A stretch of 64,000 nucleotides of DNA from Chlorops oryzae (taxonomy: Eukaryota > Arthropoda > Insecta > Diptera > Chloropidae), in contig CM035807.1 in the NCBI GenBank assembly GCA_020466095.1, positions 22,128,198 through 22,192,197 of the forward strand, given 5' to 3'. Shown piece by piece: positions 1 through 10,394 of the stretch (position 1 is its first letter; every line of letters starts with the position of its first letter). A program made the position numbers and the translations under genes. The notes beneath the pieces are model-generated. The model had not been told where the DNA came from. It did not search any database and saw nothing but the letters and a program-made list of their open reading frames with translations.

Positions 1-526
1 TAAATGAGAAAAAGTGAATTACATTGACTCAAATTGTTTCGAAATTCACTCTTTTTTTGGGGCATCAAAAGATGGAGACAAATACAAAATGAAATTAAAA
101 AAAAGATTACTTCATTCTTTCATTCTTTGCACTTTTGTCTTCAGTTGACCACAAGAATATTTGTAAGCTTTAAAAAGAGATTTAAAATCGGTTATGACCA
201 GTGAGAAATAACTGGTTGGAAATCATTTCAAGACTAGATTTTCACAATTCAGAGTTAAGCCGCCAAACAATTGGCTTGAACGGGCTTCGGGCAGTCATCA
301 ACGCTCCATCAATCATTAAAAGACCTTATGAACGAACAAATATTCATGGATTGGCGGTGAAATATTTCTTATTCTTTGTCATTCTGCGCCAAACGGTTCT
401 AATCAATTTATCAAATGACTCATTTTTCGGCATTTACTACAGTTTATGAGCATCTTTATTGTAGTATGTACCGTTTTTATTTTAATTATTTAAATAAGTT
501 AAGCAATGAATCTATAGAACCTGGAC

Positions 527-750
527 TTTTTGGGGAGTAGGAGCAATCTATTATTATTAAAAATATAATCATGCATGCATGACATACGCAACAATTCTGT
601 CATCGATTTATTACAGATGAAAATTGTCATGCATAACTTTTTTGGGGAGTAGGAGCAATCAATTATTATTAAAAATAAAATTTTGCGTACATGACATGGT
701 CATCAATTCTGTCATCGATGACTTATAGGTGACAATTTCATGCATATTGG
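527..750. repeat. two-copy tandem repeat, about 112-bp unit
   Basis: The segment beginning TTTTTGGGGAGTAGGAGCAA recurs 112 bases downstream. It is followed in both copies by a run of ATT/AAAAATA and then by CAATTCTGTCATCGAT. The copies differ by scattered substitutions and small indels, so the duplication is not very recent. Confidence 0.75.
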
Positions 751-1664
751 ATACTGATATCTTTAATTAAAAACTTTCAGAAGAGAAGCGTTAAGCCATC
801 ATTAATGGTCACTGATAATATCACTGCTAATTTTATTATACATACAATATGTCATGAACTGCCCGCTTCCTTCTATGTAACACAGTCGCCATTATAATAG
901 GCGACTTTTCCCACTGGGGTGGCAAAAAATTTGTCTTCAACTGAGGCCGGTTCTCGGAACAACAGAAAAATTAGTTGAAAACTATTTTATCATGGAAATT
1001 TCGTTCTTTCGAAATATGGAATCGAAACAGTTTTAGGTTTCATCGTTCGATATTGATATGACTGCTGGAAATTCTATAAAAATTCATTAACTTGTCAATG
1101 GGAATCGTGTGTTGGTGTGTGTTGCGAATTCTGAAGCCCACAGAGTGTGTTCTCCATTGTGAGCACGTTGGCCGACTGACCCTACGTTTCCAATAAGTGA
1201 TATCTGTATATTTTTTTACGATAATGATAATGCTTGCGATCATATCGACGAACAGCTGTTTTTAAAGGCTCTGTTAGTTTCATTGTGGATTTTGACCTTT
1301 CGACATTTGTGCATCTAAGCCTATTCACTTCGAATTTGGAAGAAGAGCACAGAATTCAGCGCTTGAAACGTAAATACACACAAGTAGATGTCGTCTGTTC
1401 TTAGGAATATCTTTAAAAATACTCATATGCTCAAGGTACATTAAAAAAAAGTTCGATAAAAAGCAGATACGGACATCATTTCGAAACAGCTTTAATCGTG
1501 CGATACTGATAAGATAAAATATCATTCTCGAAAGACAAATAAAAAAATTTTTAAAAGCAAGCGCCTCTAGCCAACTTTAAACAAAATCGAATCGGATCAG
1601 ACAAAATGCGAGTTTTGAAAACAAAAATTGAATAGTTTAGCCGTCGAGTATGAAGAACCAACAA

Positions 1665-1895
1665 AAATTCAAAAAATATGGATTTTCATAGGATATTTTA
1701 ATAAACCGATATCTCCATAAATAGAAGAGCTAGAGCAAATAAGTATAAGCGAATCTGGTGATCACCTGGGAAAATTCAAAAAATCTGGATTTTCATAGAA
1801 AATTTTCAAAAAACCTTTAAAAGCCGATTTCTCCGTTAATATAAGAGCTAGAGCGAAAATAAGCAAATCTGGTGATCACCTGGGAAAATTCAAAA
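1665..1895. repeat. two-copy tandem repeat, about 114-bp unit
   Basis: The phrase GGTGATCACCTGGGAAAATT occurs at 1757 and again at 1871. Each is preceded by a region containing AAGAGCTAGAGC and followed by TCAAAAAAT. The upstream parts of the two units (GGATTTTCATAG and the AAACCGATATCTCC-like block) also align, giving a degenerate direct duplication. Confidence 0.75.
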
Positions 1896-3226
1896 AATAT
1901 GCTCGAGAGAAAATTGATCGAAGGCCAAACATAGGCTGTGGAATTTTGAACAGAATAAAAATCAAGTCCAGTTTATCAAACAACAGCCGAAATACGAAAA
2001 CTCGAAAGAGAATTTAATGCCTCAACAGCGAAAAAGCGATGAAGGGTGACTCACGAAAAGAACTCTGCTGGGTTTCTTTGACACTCCGTATGTCCGTATT
2101 AACGAAACGCGAGCAAAACACTGAAATCTGCTAATTTCAATGACAAATAATTCCTTCCTTTCGTTGAATCGTTTTGATCGTGGTTCTTCTTCATGGATTG
2201 GCATGGATTCTATCAAAGCCCCAATGCTCGAGCTCGAGGTTTTCGAGAATGCTTTAGTTTTCTTCGTTGGCTCTTTTCTTTTGTAGTTTCTTCTTTGTGC
2301 GAAATTTGCTTAATTTTACGTACGATGAGTCACAAGCTCTTCGAATTTTGACAACTAAGATTGATCAAGTTAATTCAAACTCACGTCACAGCCATAAAAT
2401 TGTGACATAAAAGAGAAGTTGTAACCGACGAGTAGGATTCAAAACGACTAGACACTGTGGATCTTCTACTCTAAGCTCCTCTTCTTAGCCCCGGCAACCA
2501 CTCTTCAAAGTTATAAGGTGTGGCATAAATTCATCACACGAAATTGTTATCAATCAATTCAACTGAGACAATCAGAATTACATACATACAGGTGAATTAT
2601 ATGAACATACAGACATGAATTATTACCACAGATGGGAACACGCGTCGAAGACTTTTAGGCGAGTTCCTTACGAAGCTACTTCAAAATGCTACATTACTCA
2701 TCGTTCGGTGGACTGTAATAAGTCGAATCTACTTAATACTGGTACTGATATAAAATTGTGATAATTACTACGCCCGGGTTTTATTGCTTTTTAGAACGTG
2801 ATAAGATACTGCTACATTATTATCGTAGTTGAAGGGAAGTTTGAGAAATTTTTCGTTTGAGAAGATGCCCTTCAGACGTTTGAGCGAACTCAGTAAAGAG
2901 TATGATTTTGACTGTAAGGAAGTTAACAGTGTGCGCTGCTTAAAAGTGTGCATGAATCCGCAGATTAATTTAATAAATAAACGAAAGAGCGTTGGCAATG
3001 CTACAACAGCTGCCCCTTTTGGATGACAAAGGATAACAGCTAGAAACGTGACAGGAAATGACAGTAACGCATTTCATTTAAAAGATGAGACACAGTCGCA
3101 TGAAAATGCGCTTTCTAGCTACTGTAAATATTGATTTATGAAAGGTGTGGTCGGACTAAAGTAAAGACGCCTGCCAGTGTTAAGGTATTTTCAAGGATAA
3201 ATCTTCGCGTCGGGTAAGGGGGCATA

Positions 3227-3257
3227 GATGTTGCTGGGTATTTCCTCTTACCTCCAT
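3227..3257 (-). CDS. possible first coding exon of a minus-strand gene leaving the left edge
   Basis: On the minus strand an ATG near position 3280 opens MDAATARNG and runs into a consensus donor GTAAGA near 3252. The upstream minus-strand DNA, back to about 3560, would be 5' leader. No downstream exon could be found between here and position 1, so the rest of the gene would lie outside the window. The coordinates are approximate and chance is a serious alternative. The protein is not recognised. Confidence 0.15.
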
Positions 3258-4053
3258 TCCTAGCTGTTGCGGCGTCCATTGTTACTGGCTAATGTTATTC
3301 CGTTTGTCTTGAATTGATTGCGTTGAATTGTCAGTCAGAACTGTCCCTTGCAACGCATAAATATTCACAAATCAAGCCGTTTAAAGGCGGCGTGCGAAGC
3401 CTCAACCGCAATGATATGAATCACAATGGATTTTCGTGCTGTCTCACTCCACTCGTTGCTGTTGTTATTGTTGTAGCTTACGTTGATTGACCTTATTCGT
3501 ACTCTTGGTTTTGCTGGAGTTTACTCTGCTCCCTGGTTTTGTTTGTTTTGTCACACATCCATATACATATATAGAAATATATATATATATATAAACTGCA
3601 AGAAAGAAAGCCACCAACTGCTTTCTTGTTACATCGAGTGAGGAACCTCTTTAGTACGCCGAAATGTTGATTCTGAGCAAAAAATCAATCAACTACAAGT
3701 CGCAACTGGTCAAGTAGCTTTTTCGCGTTTTAGAATCGGCATACACTTCCTTTACTTCATTTTGTTTCTTCGTCTTCCAATGCAACTTGCAGTAAACTCG
3801 ACTTTTGGCAACGAAGAAGAAGAAGAAACACTGCACTATTTTTATTGATTTTTTGTTGTTGTAAGTTTTAAGCGCTTTTTTTTAACATTTAACTCTCTGC
3901 AAGCTGTTGAAATCTTTCAACTTATCTATTTATTGATGGTTGGCAATGTATCTTTGCTTTTTTATTTTGTTTTCAAAAATAAGTAAAATGAACACAACTT
4001 GAAAAACACGGTATACCGCAAGATAACCAAGTTTCCCAACGTCAAAGAAAAAA

Positions 4054-4635
4054 CTGAACTGCCAAATAGTGATGGGCGATACCGATACGATAGTATCGGG
4101 TATCGATACTTTTGGGGCGATACTATCGAAATTTGACATCGATTCTTTCGCAGCGCGATACTTACTAGTATCGATACTTGGAGACTTAATTTTGAGTATT
4201 CTGTCTGAATTGGGTACTCGTTGAACATCTGTTCCTTGCGAAAGACTTTTTTCAATGGCGGTCTTTAATTAATGGATTGAGTGCGGGAATTGACTTTACG
4301 CCAGAGCATTTGAAAAGAAGAATTTTCCTTGCTGCTCTGAACCAACAATATTGGTTTTCCCAACAATTTAGCCAATTCACAGTTCATATTTAGGGTTTAA
4401 TATGCTAATTTGCTTCTTTTTTGGAATTTTCATTAAAATTGCTCTTCAAAGAACTTATTTACACATGGGGAGTCGGATATAAAATTGGGTATCGTTTTGT
4501 TCGATATTATATCTTGGTATCGAATTCCTTTAGCCGCGATAGTATCGTTGTATCGATACTGATTGGGCTTGAGTATCGCGATACCCAAATATCGATACTG
4601 GTTTCGGAATTGCCCATCACTACTGAACTGCCAAA
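4054..4635. mobile_element. 556-bp non-autonomous inverted-repeat element with 13-bp flanking direct repeat
   Basis: The element spans 4067-4622. Its termini are the perfect inverted repeat TAGTGATGGGC / GCCCATCACTA. Behind them are imperfect inverted blocks built from GTATCGATAC and TATCG motifs. Immediately outside, CTGAACTGCCAAA is present exactly on both sides (4054-4066 and 4623-4635), as expected of a target-site duplication. The TAGTGATGGG-type end resembles hAT-superfamily termini, but hAT elements make 8-bp duplications, so the family is uncertain. The interior has no transposase-like reading frame, so it is a MITE-type element. Confidence 0.75.
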
Positions 4636-5403
4636 CTTTTTCCAATCATGGCCAAGATTGCCACTGACAGGCCGCAAAGTGCTGCCAGCTTGTGACAAAA
4701 GATGCTTCATTTTTCAAAATATTGAAAGTGCTCTAAGGTAGTTTTTTTTATTTTTTACTTATTACCGGTTATTGACAATATGGGAAAACTATTAATTTCT
4801 TTTTCTTTTTTTTTCGCCAGGAATTAAATTTTCTGAGTCAGCTGTTGATACGAAGGAACTAGTTACTCGCAGTCCTGTAACCTTTAGTTTCTCAGAATCT
4901 GCCAAGCCAAAAAAATATTTTCAATTTTTTAATGCGAAAAAATTTATAAGACTTTCATTTATTTTTTTTAATATCTTAACTTTAAAATTTTTATCAATAT
5001 GTATGAGGAATTTCATGTTGAAGAAAATTCTGGCAGCCCTGGTTACTAGTCCACACGTTTTTGGTGCTGCCATCTTGAACGATTTTTCTCGTCACAAAAT
5101 ATTCTAGGAATTTATTACGCAATTTATAACTCGCAATACAATGAAACCTTTAATATAAGTATTTTGTTTTATGAAAAACGCTAATCAATTTTTTGTGGTC
5201 TTTTTATGGATACAACTCAAAGAAGAGAATTTTATAGTGCCTACGACCACTGCTGCAGGCAATTCACAACAGAAATTCATTATTTAACATAATAGATTTT
5301 GATTTCTTGTCAATGGCTTTGACCGTGAAGGTACGAGCCTTATTTTAATATTCTTCAGGAAAACCTGAATTTCTTTTAAAACGTCTGCATTGGTTAGACC
5401 ATC
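4636..5403. other. non-coding stretch, nothing recognised
   Basis: AT-rich DNA with homopolymer runs. No exon with splice sites or repeat boundary was found on either strand. Confidence 0.5.
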
Positions 5404-5507
5404 TTAACTTGGAAGCAGCGGAAATCCTCTGTCTTGCTCAAAATTTGGATCAACAAAGGACTTCTCCGGCCCTTCAATGGAATAATCCGGGTTCATAAAT
5501 ACCGCAC
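5404..5507 (-). CDS. possible 3'-terminal exon of an unidentified minus-strand gene
   Basis: Read on the minus strand, a TTTTCAG acceptor is followed by about 34 codons with good coding character (AVFMNPDYSIEGPEKSFVDP, ending in PLLPS) and a TAA at 5404-5406. The composition, rich in D, E, P and N with no low-complexity run, is unlike the neighbouring DNA. Upstream exons were not identified before mtTFB2 begins on the opposite strand at 6037, so this may be a fragment of a retrocopied gene, a small gene with a short unidentified first exon, or chance. The protein is not recognised. Confidence 0.3.
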
Positions 5508-6036
5508 CTGAAAACAAAATTTAAATATTTACATCTGCATTTTCACAATGCAAATACTGACTGTCATCGAAATAGAGATATTTTCCGCTCCTTTCGATAA
5601 CGTACAAATATTTTTCCAACACAAAAACAATAGGCAGTTATTCACAAGCTCGAAGGAGCAATGAGAAAATCCAGAATATTCCACAACTAAAAATAATTCA
5701 GCAATTGATCGTTGCGTTCCCAACTATAAACCGTAATACCAAACTTTTTTTTAAGGTTACGAACAAGCGGAGATGCGGTATGAGAGCGTTTTTCTTTCAT
5801 CTCCTGCGTCCCTTTCCATCTAAAAATGTGTTTCATTATCGAAATGTCTTAGCGTGGAAGTCCCGCCAGTGTAGACCATGGGTAATAGCGATAGCAATGC
5901 ACCATCTATAGCAACGATAATCTCGTTTGGTTGTTTGCCATCACTAATCCGAACCAATTGTGCTTTTTGTTATAAACAAAACAACACAAATAAAAATCAT
6001 TACTTGTATTGTGCGGTTTGTTCTTAGCTGAGTGAA

Positions 6037-7849
6037 ATGTCGAGCCTTCGTCGTTTTGCACGCTTACCAACCTGCTTCAACAGAAAAACTTTAAAATTCG
6101 CTAGTAATCTGGCCAATCGGCGAGTCAAACAAAAGAGTGAAGGTAATTGCTTTAATATTTACGCAATCGCAATCGAAACCGACAATAGACCGTTATATTG
6201 TGACGTCAGTTTTGTGATACTTTCTTTGAAAACATGTCAATTGTTTTATCTTTTACGATTTACATGTATAAAATTAAAGACTAAACTTTTTCTTTAGGCG
6301 AACTACAATCATCAGAAACTTCAACGTATAATAAGGACCTGTTTCCTGAAAAATTCCTCAACAAAAAATTCAAAACACCCGATAATCTATATATAGCAAA
6401 TGAACAAGCAGCGGAATTTATAGATCGATCTGTAACTCCCCTTTTATACAAAATTAACAGTAAAACTGCTTTGGAAATAAACCCGGGCCCGGGATACTTT
6501 ACAAGAAAGCTTTTGGACCGTGAAGATGAATTCCGAAAAATTATATTAGTAGAGACCTTAGAGTATTTTATGCCTAAATTAAATGAATTGCATAGTTTAT
6601 ATCCCGAACGTGTAAAGGTTAAACATGGTGATATCATTGGATTACAAAGATTAGCCTTCCAAGATAGACAAGATAAAGGAACACGCGTTTCTGATCTATT
6701 AGAAGAATTACCAAGAAATGATATCAATAAAGATGGCGGTAAGGAATTCCATAATAATATGAGTGTATTTGATTTTTAATTATTTTTCATTATATTTTAG
6801 ATAGCAGTTTTGTACTTTTCGGAGCAGTTGGTTCTTACAGCTTCTTCAAGCATTTAATCAACTCTATTGTCTTTCAACGCAGTATACTGAGTCATGGACA
6901 TTGCGAAATGTTTCTTGTTGTACCTCCACCGATTTATGTCGTAAGTATTGGATTTTTGATGAAACTTCAAGTAATTTTGTAAAACTGTTATACAGCACCT
7001 TACTTGTTCCAATGAAATTGGCTATTTTATCTACCGTTCAACGTCAATTCTTTTCCAAATCTTGTTCGAATATCGTTTTATTAAGCGCATGCCGCGAGAA
7101 TTTTTCCTGCCTCCTCAAGTAAAATCCAATCCTGCGAAGTACAGCAAACTTTTGAAGGTAGGTTCAATATATTCCCCCATAGCAACACAAATTAATGGTT
7201 TCATTCATTTCAGTTACAATCTATTAATCCCGAATATCTGTATTTAGTAAAAATAGCACCCAGACGTAACCTGCACAAACTTTGTGCTCCAACAGATTTG
7301 CCTGCACTTTGGTATTTTGTGAAACAAAATTGCATCAGCCGACGTAACACAGTCATATCTAGCTTAGAGTACGTTTTTCGGTTTTTTTTTTTCTTTTTTT
7401 TTTCAATAGATCAAAAATTGTATGAATGTCTTTCATCTATTCTCAGGAAATGGGTACCTGGTTGCGGGCCACGTCTCATCGTGAACAAGAAGAATCGAAG
7501 TCCTGTTAAAAAGCTCTATAGAGATGAGATTGTAAGAAACTTGCCGCAGTTCTCTAAGCCATGCACAACCATGAGCTGCAATGATCACTTTCCCAACATT
7601 AACATCTATACGCAATTCGGCGATTTAAGTCCAAGTCAGATGCTTTCATTATTCAAAGAATTTCGAAGCTGGCCGGAGTACGTAGAGAGCTCATTTTTGG
7701 CGTCCCTAGAAAGTAGTCTACTTAAGCTAGAAACTTCTAATGAAAGTATTGACCTCAAAGAAGAAGATGATGAATATATAAAAGAACCCCAAATGGAAGA
7801 TCCATTGGAAAATTTAATAATCAAGCGTAAGAAAAAGTCCGCTAGTTAG
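6037..7849 (+). CDS. mtTFB2: mitochondrial transcription factor B2 (dimethyladenosine transferase 2 homologue), 6 exons, 468 aa
   Basis: Exons are 6037-6142, 6298-6738, 6801-6940, 6996-7157, 7214-7368 and 7447-7849. All introns are GT-AG and short (55-155 bp), and the summed 1407 nt give 468 codons plus stop. The protein is related to KsgA/Dim1 rRNA adenine dimethyltransferases. The SAM-binding motif I reads EINPGPGYFT at residues 95-104, the acidic residue of motif II lies in LVET (about 119-122), and HGD follows at 145-147. The N-terminus is basic and Arg/Ser-rich with few acidic residues, as in a mitochondrial targeting sequence. The C-terminal tail is Glu/Asp-rich then Lys-rich. In flies and mammals this factor works with the mitochondrial RNA polymerase and TFAM in promoter melting, and methylase activity is secondary. 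The start is the first ATG in frame with the presequence. The gene is convergent with the DUF4789 gene, with stops 134 bp apart. Family assignment is firm. Promoter function is inferred from homologues. Confidence 0.93.
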
Positions 7850-7983
7850 AAATGAAGAAACTTATATTTCGATTGTTATTTCGTTTTTATTGTAGGTATT
7901 GTTAAGCTTAAAGCTTTAACTGAACTGAATTGTATAAAATAATTAAAATTTGTTTATGAATTCTTAAATCTATTTATAACTTC

Positions 7984-9415
7984 TTACTTAATGTGGCAGG
8001 TACCTGTTTGGATGCGCTTTGAGCCAAGCGTACACATATCCAAATCATTCCAATCGAAATGTGTTGAATTCGTTTCTTCTTCCAAGCTACTAAGACGAGT
8101 TGAAAGTGAAATAGAAAGTCGGACGCAATCGACCAGCATAGTTTTTGGATCAACGCCTAAAACGTAGGAAAGCTCTGCATTCCGACATGGAGGCGCTTGG
8201 CCAAAATTATAGCATTTACGATTTATACGTATTTGACCATCTGTCTTGCAGCTATTCGTAATACATTCCGGGATAACTTGTCCGGTTCGTAAAATTAAAA
8301 ATTTTCCTTCTGGACACGGTCCTTGACGAAATGCTGGATAGCAAGCGTCAGTGTCAGGATGATACAGTGCGGCTGTTGAAAAATTTGAATTTCAAAATAT
8401 TTAATTATTAGAAATAAATTATTGAAATTACCAGGCGCACAATCACAGATCCAATCGTTCTGTTGATCTCCTGGATAAAGAAGCTCGTCATGTTTACATC
8501 GTGTCGGCGCATAGAGAGGTAAACGTCCCTGAAATTAATAAAACAATTATTTTCATATTTATTTATAGCATTCAATAATTATAATTCACAAGTGTAACGA
8601 ACGATTACTGTGACGACTGTTAGCCCTGCTATTAGGTTAGGATCATTTGATCCAATTTTTTTTTTTTTGCGTTCGGCTTCATAGTTTTTGAATGGGGGTG
8701 AGGCTATATATACTTGCTTCATTTTTGAGCTCTTTTTATGAAACAATGTTTTGTGTGATTTTTTGTATTGATCCAAAGCAGGCATGAGCAATTTGATTTA
8801 GTTGCGATTTTGTATGAAAAATAGACCATCGACCAAATGGTCCGTTGGCCTAAGATTGCAAAGTTTTTTCTAACCTAACAGCAGGGTGAACAATTTGGCG
8901 GATATATGACCCTGAAGCGACCTGAAGACGGTGCATCATAACTTATTAGGGAAAGTTGAGCAAATTTTAATAAGTGAAATATTAGTGTAGGTGCTACATT
9001 TACCACGAGTAATGTAGAGACCAGGAAGCACCTGAATACAGTCAATTTTTTCATCGAGTCAAGTCTATAATTTCTTTTTCTATGTAGCCCACAACGTTCA
9101 CTTAAATTGTTTCATTTACGTTTGACTTCATTTTCCGCTCCTTTAGGCGGACAATCAAAAATGAATGCCGAAATGCGAAAAATCGTGAAGAAACGTGAAA
9201 ACTACAATTTATTAATCAATGATGTTGTATAGTAAACGGGCCGCTTAATAATGAGGGGTCAATGTGATGTAAATATGTATATTGCTAGCGAAGGAACTTA
9301 CAGCAAGGTTGGATTTTTTCTTATCAACTTCGATGCGTTCGGGGAATTGTATTTGAGCTATAGTGTCATCAATAATGATAATTGTCACAAATAACTTTAA
9401 AACTTTTGTAAACAT
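7984..9415 (-). CDS. secreted DUF4789-family protein, 3 exons, 199 aa
   Basis: The model was built by splicing on the minus strand: exon 1 9302-9415, exon 2 8432-8528, exon 3 7984-8372 (114+97+389 = 600 nt). Donors are GTAAGT and GTAATT and both acceptors end CAG. Residues 1-20 (MFTKVLKLFVTIIIIDDTIA) look like a signal peptide. The mature chain is Cys-rich. The block CYPAFRQGPCPEGKFLIL is the hallmark of DUF4789, an insect domain of unknown function. Further paired cysteines follow (CITNSCKTDG, RKCYNFGQAPPC) and the chain ends TGTCHIK. Length and the N-terminal secretory signal fit the family. Intron 1 (about 770 bp) contains no gene. The role is unknown; an extracellular location is inferred from the signal peptide and the even distribution of cysteines. 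No single frame spans the gene, so ORF-based annotation would miss it. Confidence 0.85.
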
Positions 9416-10394
9416 TGCCGTATATTATCTTTTGCTATATATGTATATATTTTCAGTGACTAAAAAACTTTCTACGGGTAAAATCACCAAAATTGCCTGG
9501 AAGCTCTTTTGTATACAACGTCTTGATAAAGCGTCGAAAAGCAACTGTCCGGAATAGATTGAATTGAGCTCGGTTCAAGCCTCATAACAGAGAGGAATAT
9601 AATTTCCATTTGTTATCAGTATTGACACAGTCCAGTTTCTTCAAGCGAGAGAGACTTAAGCAGAAAACAAGTTTTTATTTGTGGCTAGCGTCGTCTTGGA
9701 ACTCGGTTTGTGCGTTTTTACAAAATTTTAAGAGAAGTGTCCCAAGGCAGAATGGTTTGAAAAATAACTTTGAATATCAAATTTTCCGTTAAAAATTTTC
9801 CGCATTTGATGGTTGGCTTCAGTCGGAGATATTTCAGCTTTTGGGTATACATATATGTATTAAACGCCTTTAAGTAACAAATACTGAACTTTACCAGAGT
9901 TAATCTTTTAAATATTAACCCACTGCCATTTGCCGTTTAAAGTATATTGACTGTTAAATTAGATGGCGCTAAATTAACCGCTATCATAACAATTTAAAAA
10001 TCTACCAGTATTAGTAGTTTCCGAAAAGTATGTGGCAGCATCGTATATCTGCCCGTTCGTTGAGAGTGGCAGCAACATAAATTGCGAAATGTCAAAATCA
10101 AAGAGAGAGTGCTAAAGGAAGGAGCTACGTCATGAAAAGTTGAATAAAAATTCGGAAATCGGAAAAAGAACTGTAAATCGAACGAAATAAATAGAAAATG
10201 CAGCTAAATAACAATTTGAACCATTTTCGAAGTGGTGTGAACTCCTCAACTGCGTAAATTGCCAGCAAATGAAGCCACAGCGACAACAACAACAATAACA
10301 GAGCAGCGCCAATACGCGAACGGTAAAAACGCATAAAAAGTGGAAATGGAGAGCGCGAATTGGTAGCCAGAGAGAGAGAGAGAGAGAGAGCAAG
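9416..10394. promoter_or_regulatory. intergenic region and 5' leader between the divergent DUF4789 and RalGAP alpha genes
   Basis: This 980-bp segment separates two divergently transcribed genes, so it should hold both promoters. No TATA box in a convincing position was found. The part closest to the RalGAP start is purine-rich and ends in an uninterrupted AG dinucleotide run (about 10371-10390) four bases before the ATG, a GAGA-type tract common in fly leaders. Confidence 0.45.
10370..10390 (+). repeat. (AG)n tract just upstream of the RalGAP alpha start codon
   Basis: About ten AG dinucleotides end four bases before the ATG at 10395. Such GAGA tracts can bind GAF/Pipsqueak-type factors in fly promoters and leaders. 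Any function here is inference from position. Confidence 0.6.

Larger units (their letters stand above)
1..3225. other. non-coding stretch, no gene seen
   Basis: No convincing exon is visible. The open frames here are short, overlap one another on both strands and lack codon character. The stretch contains two local tandem duplications, listed separately at about 527-750 and 1665-1895. If the weak minus-strand exon candidate at 3227-3257 is real, this whole segment would be its first intron. Confidence 0.5.
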
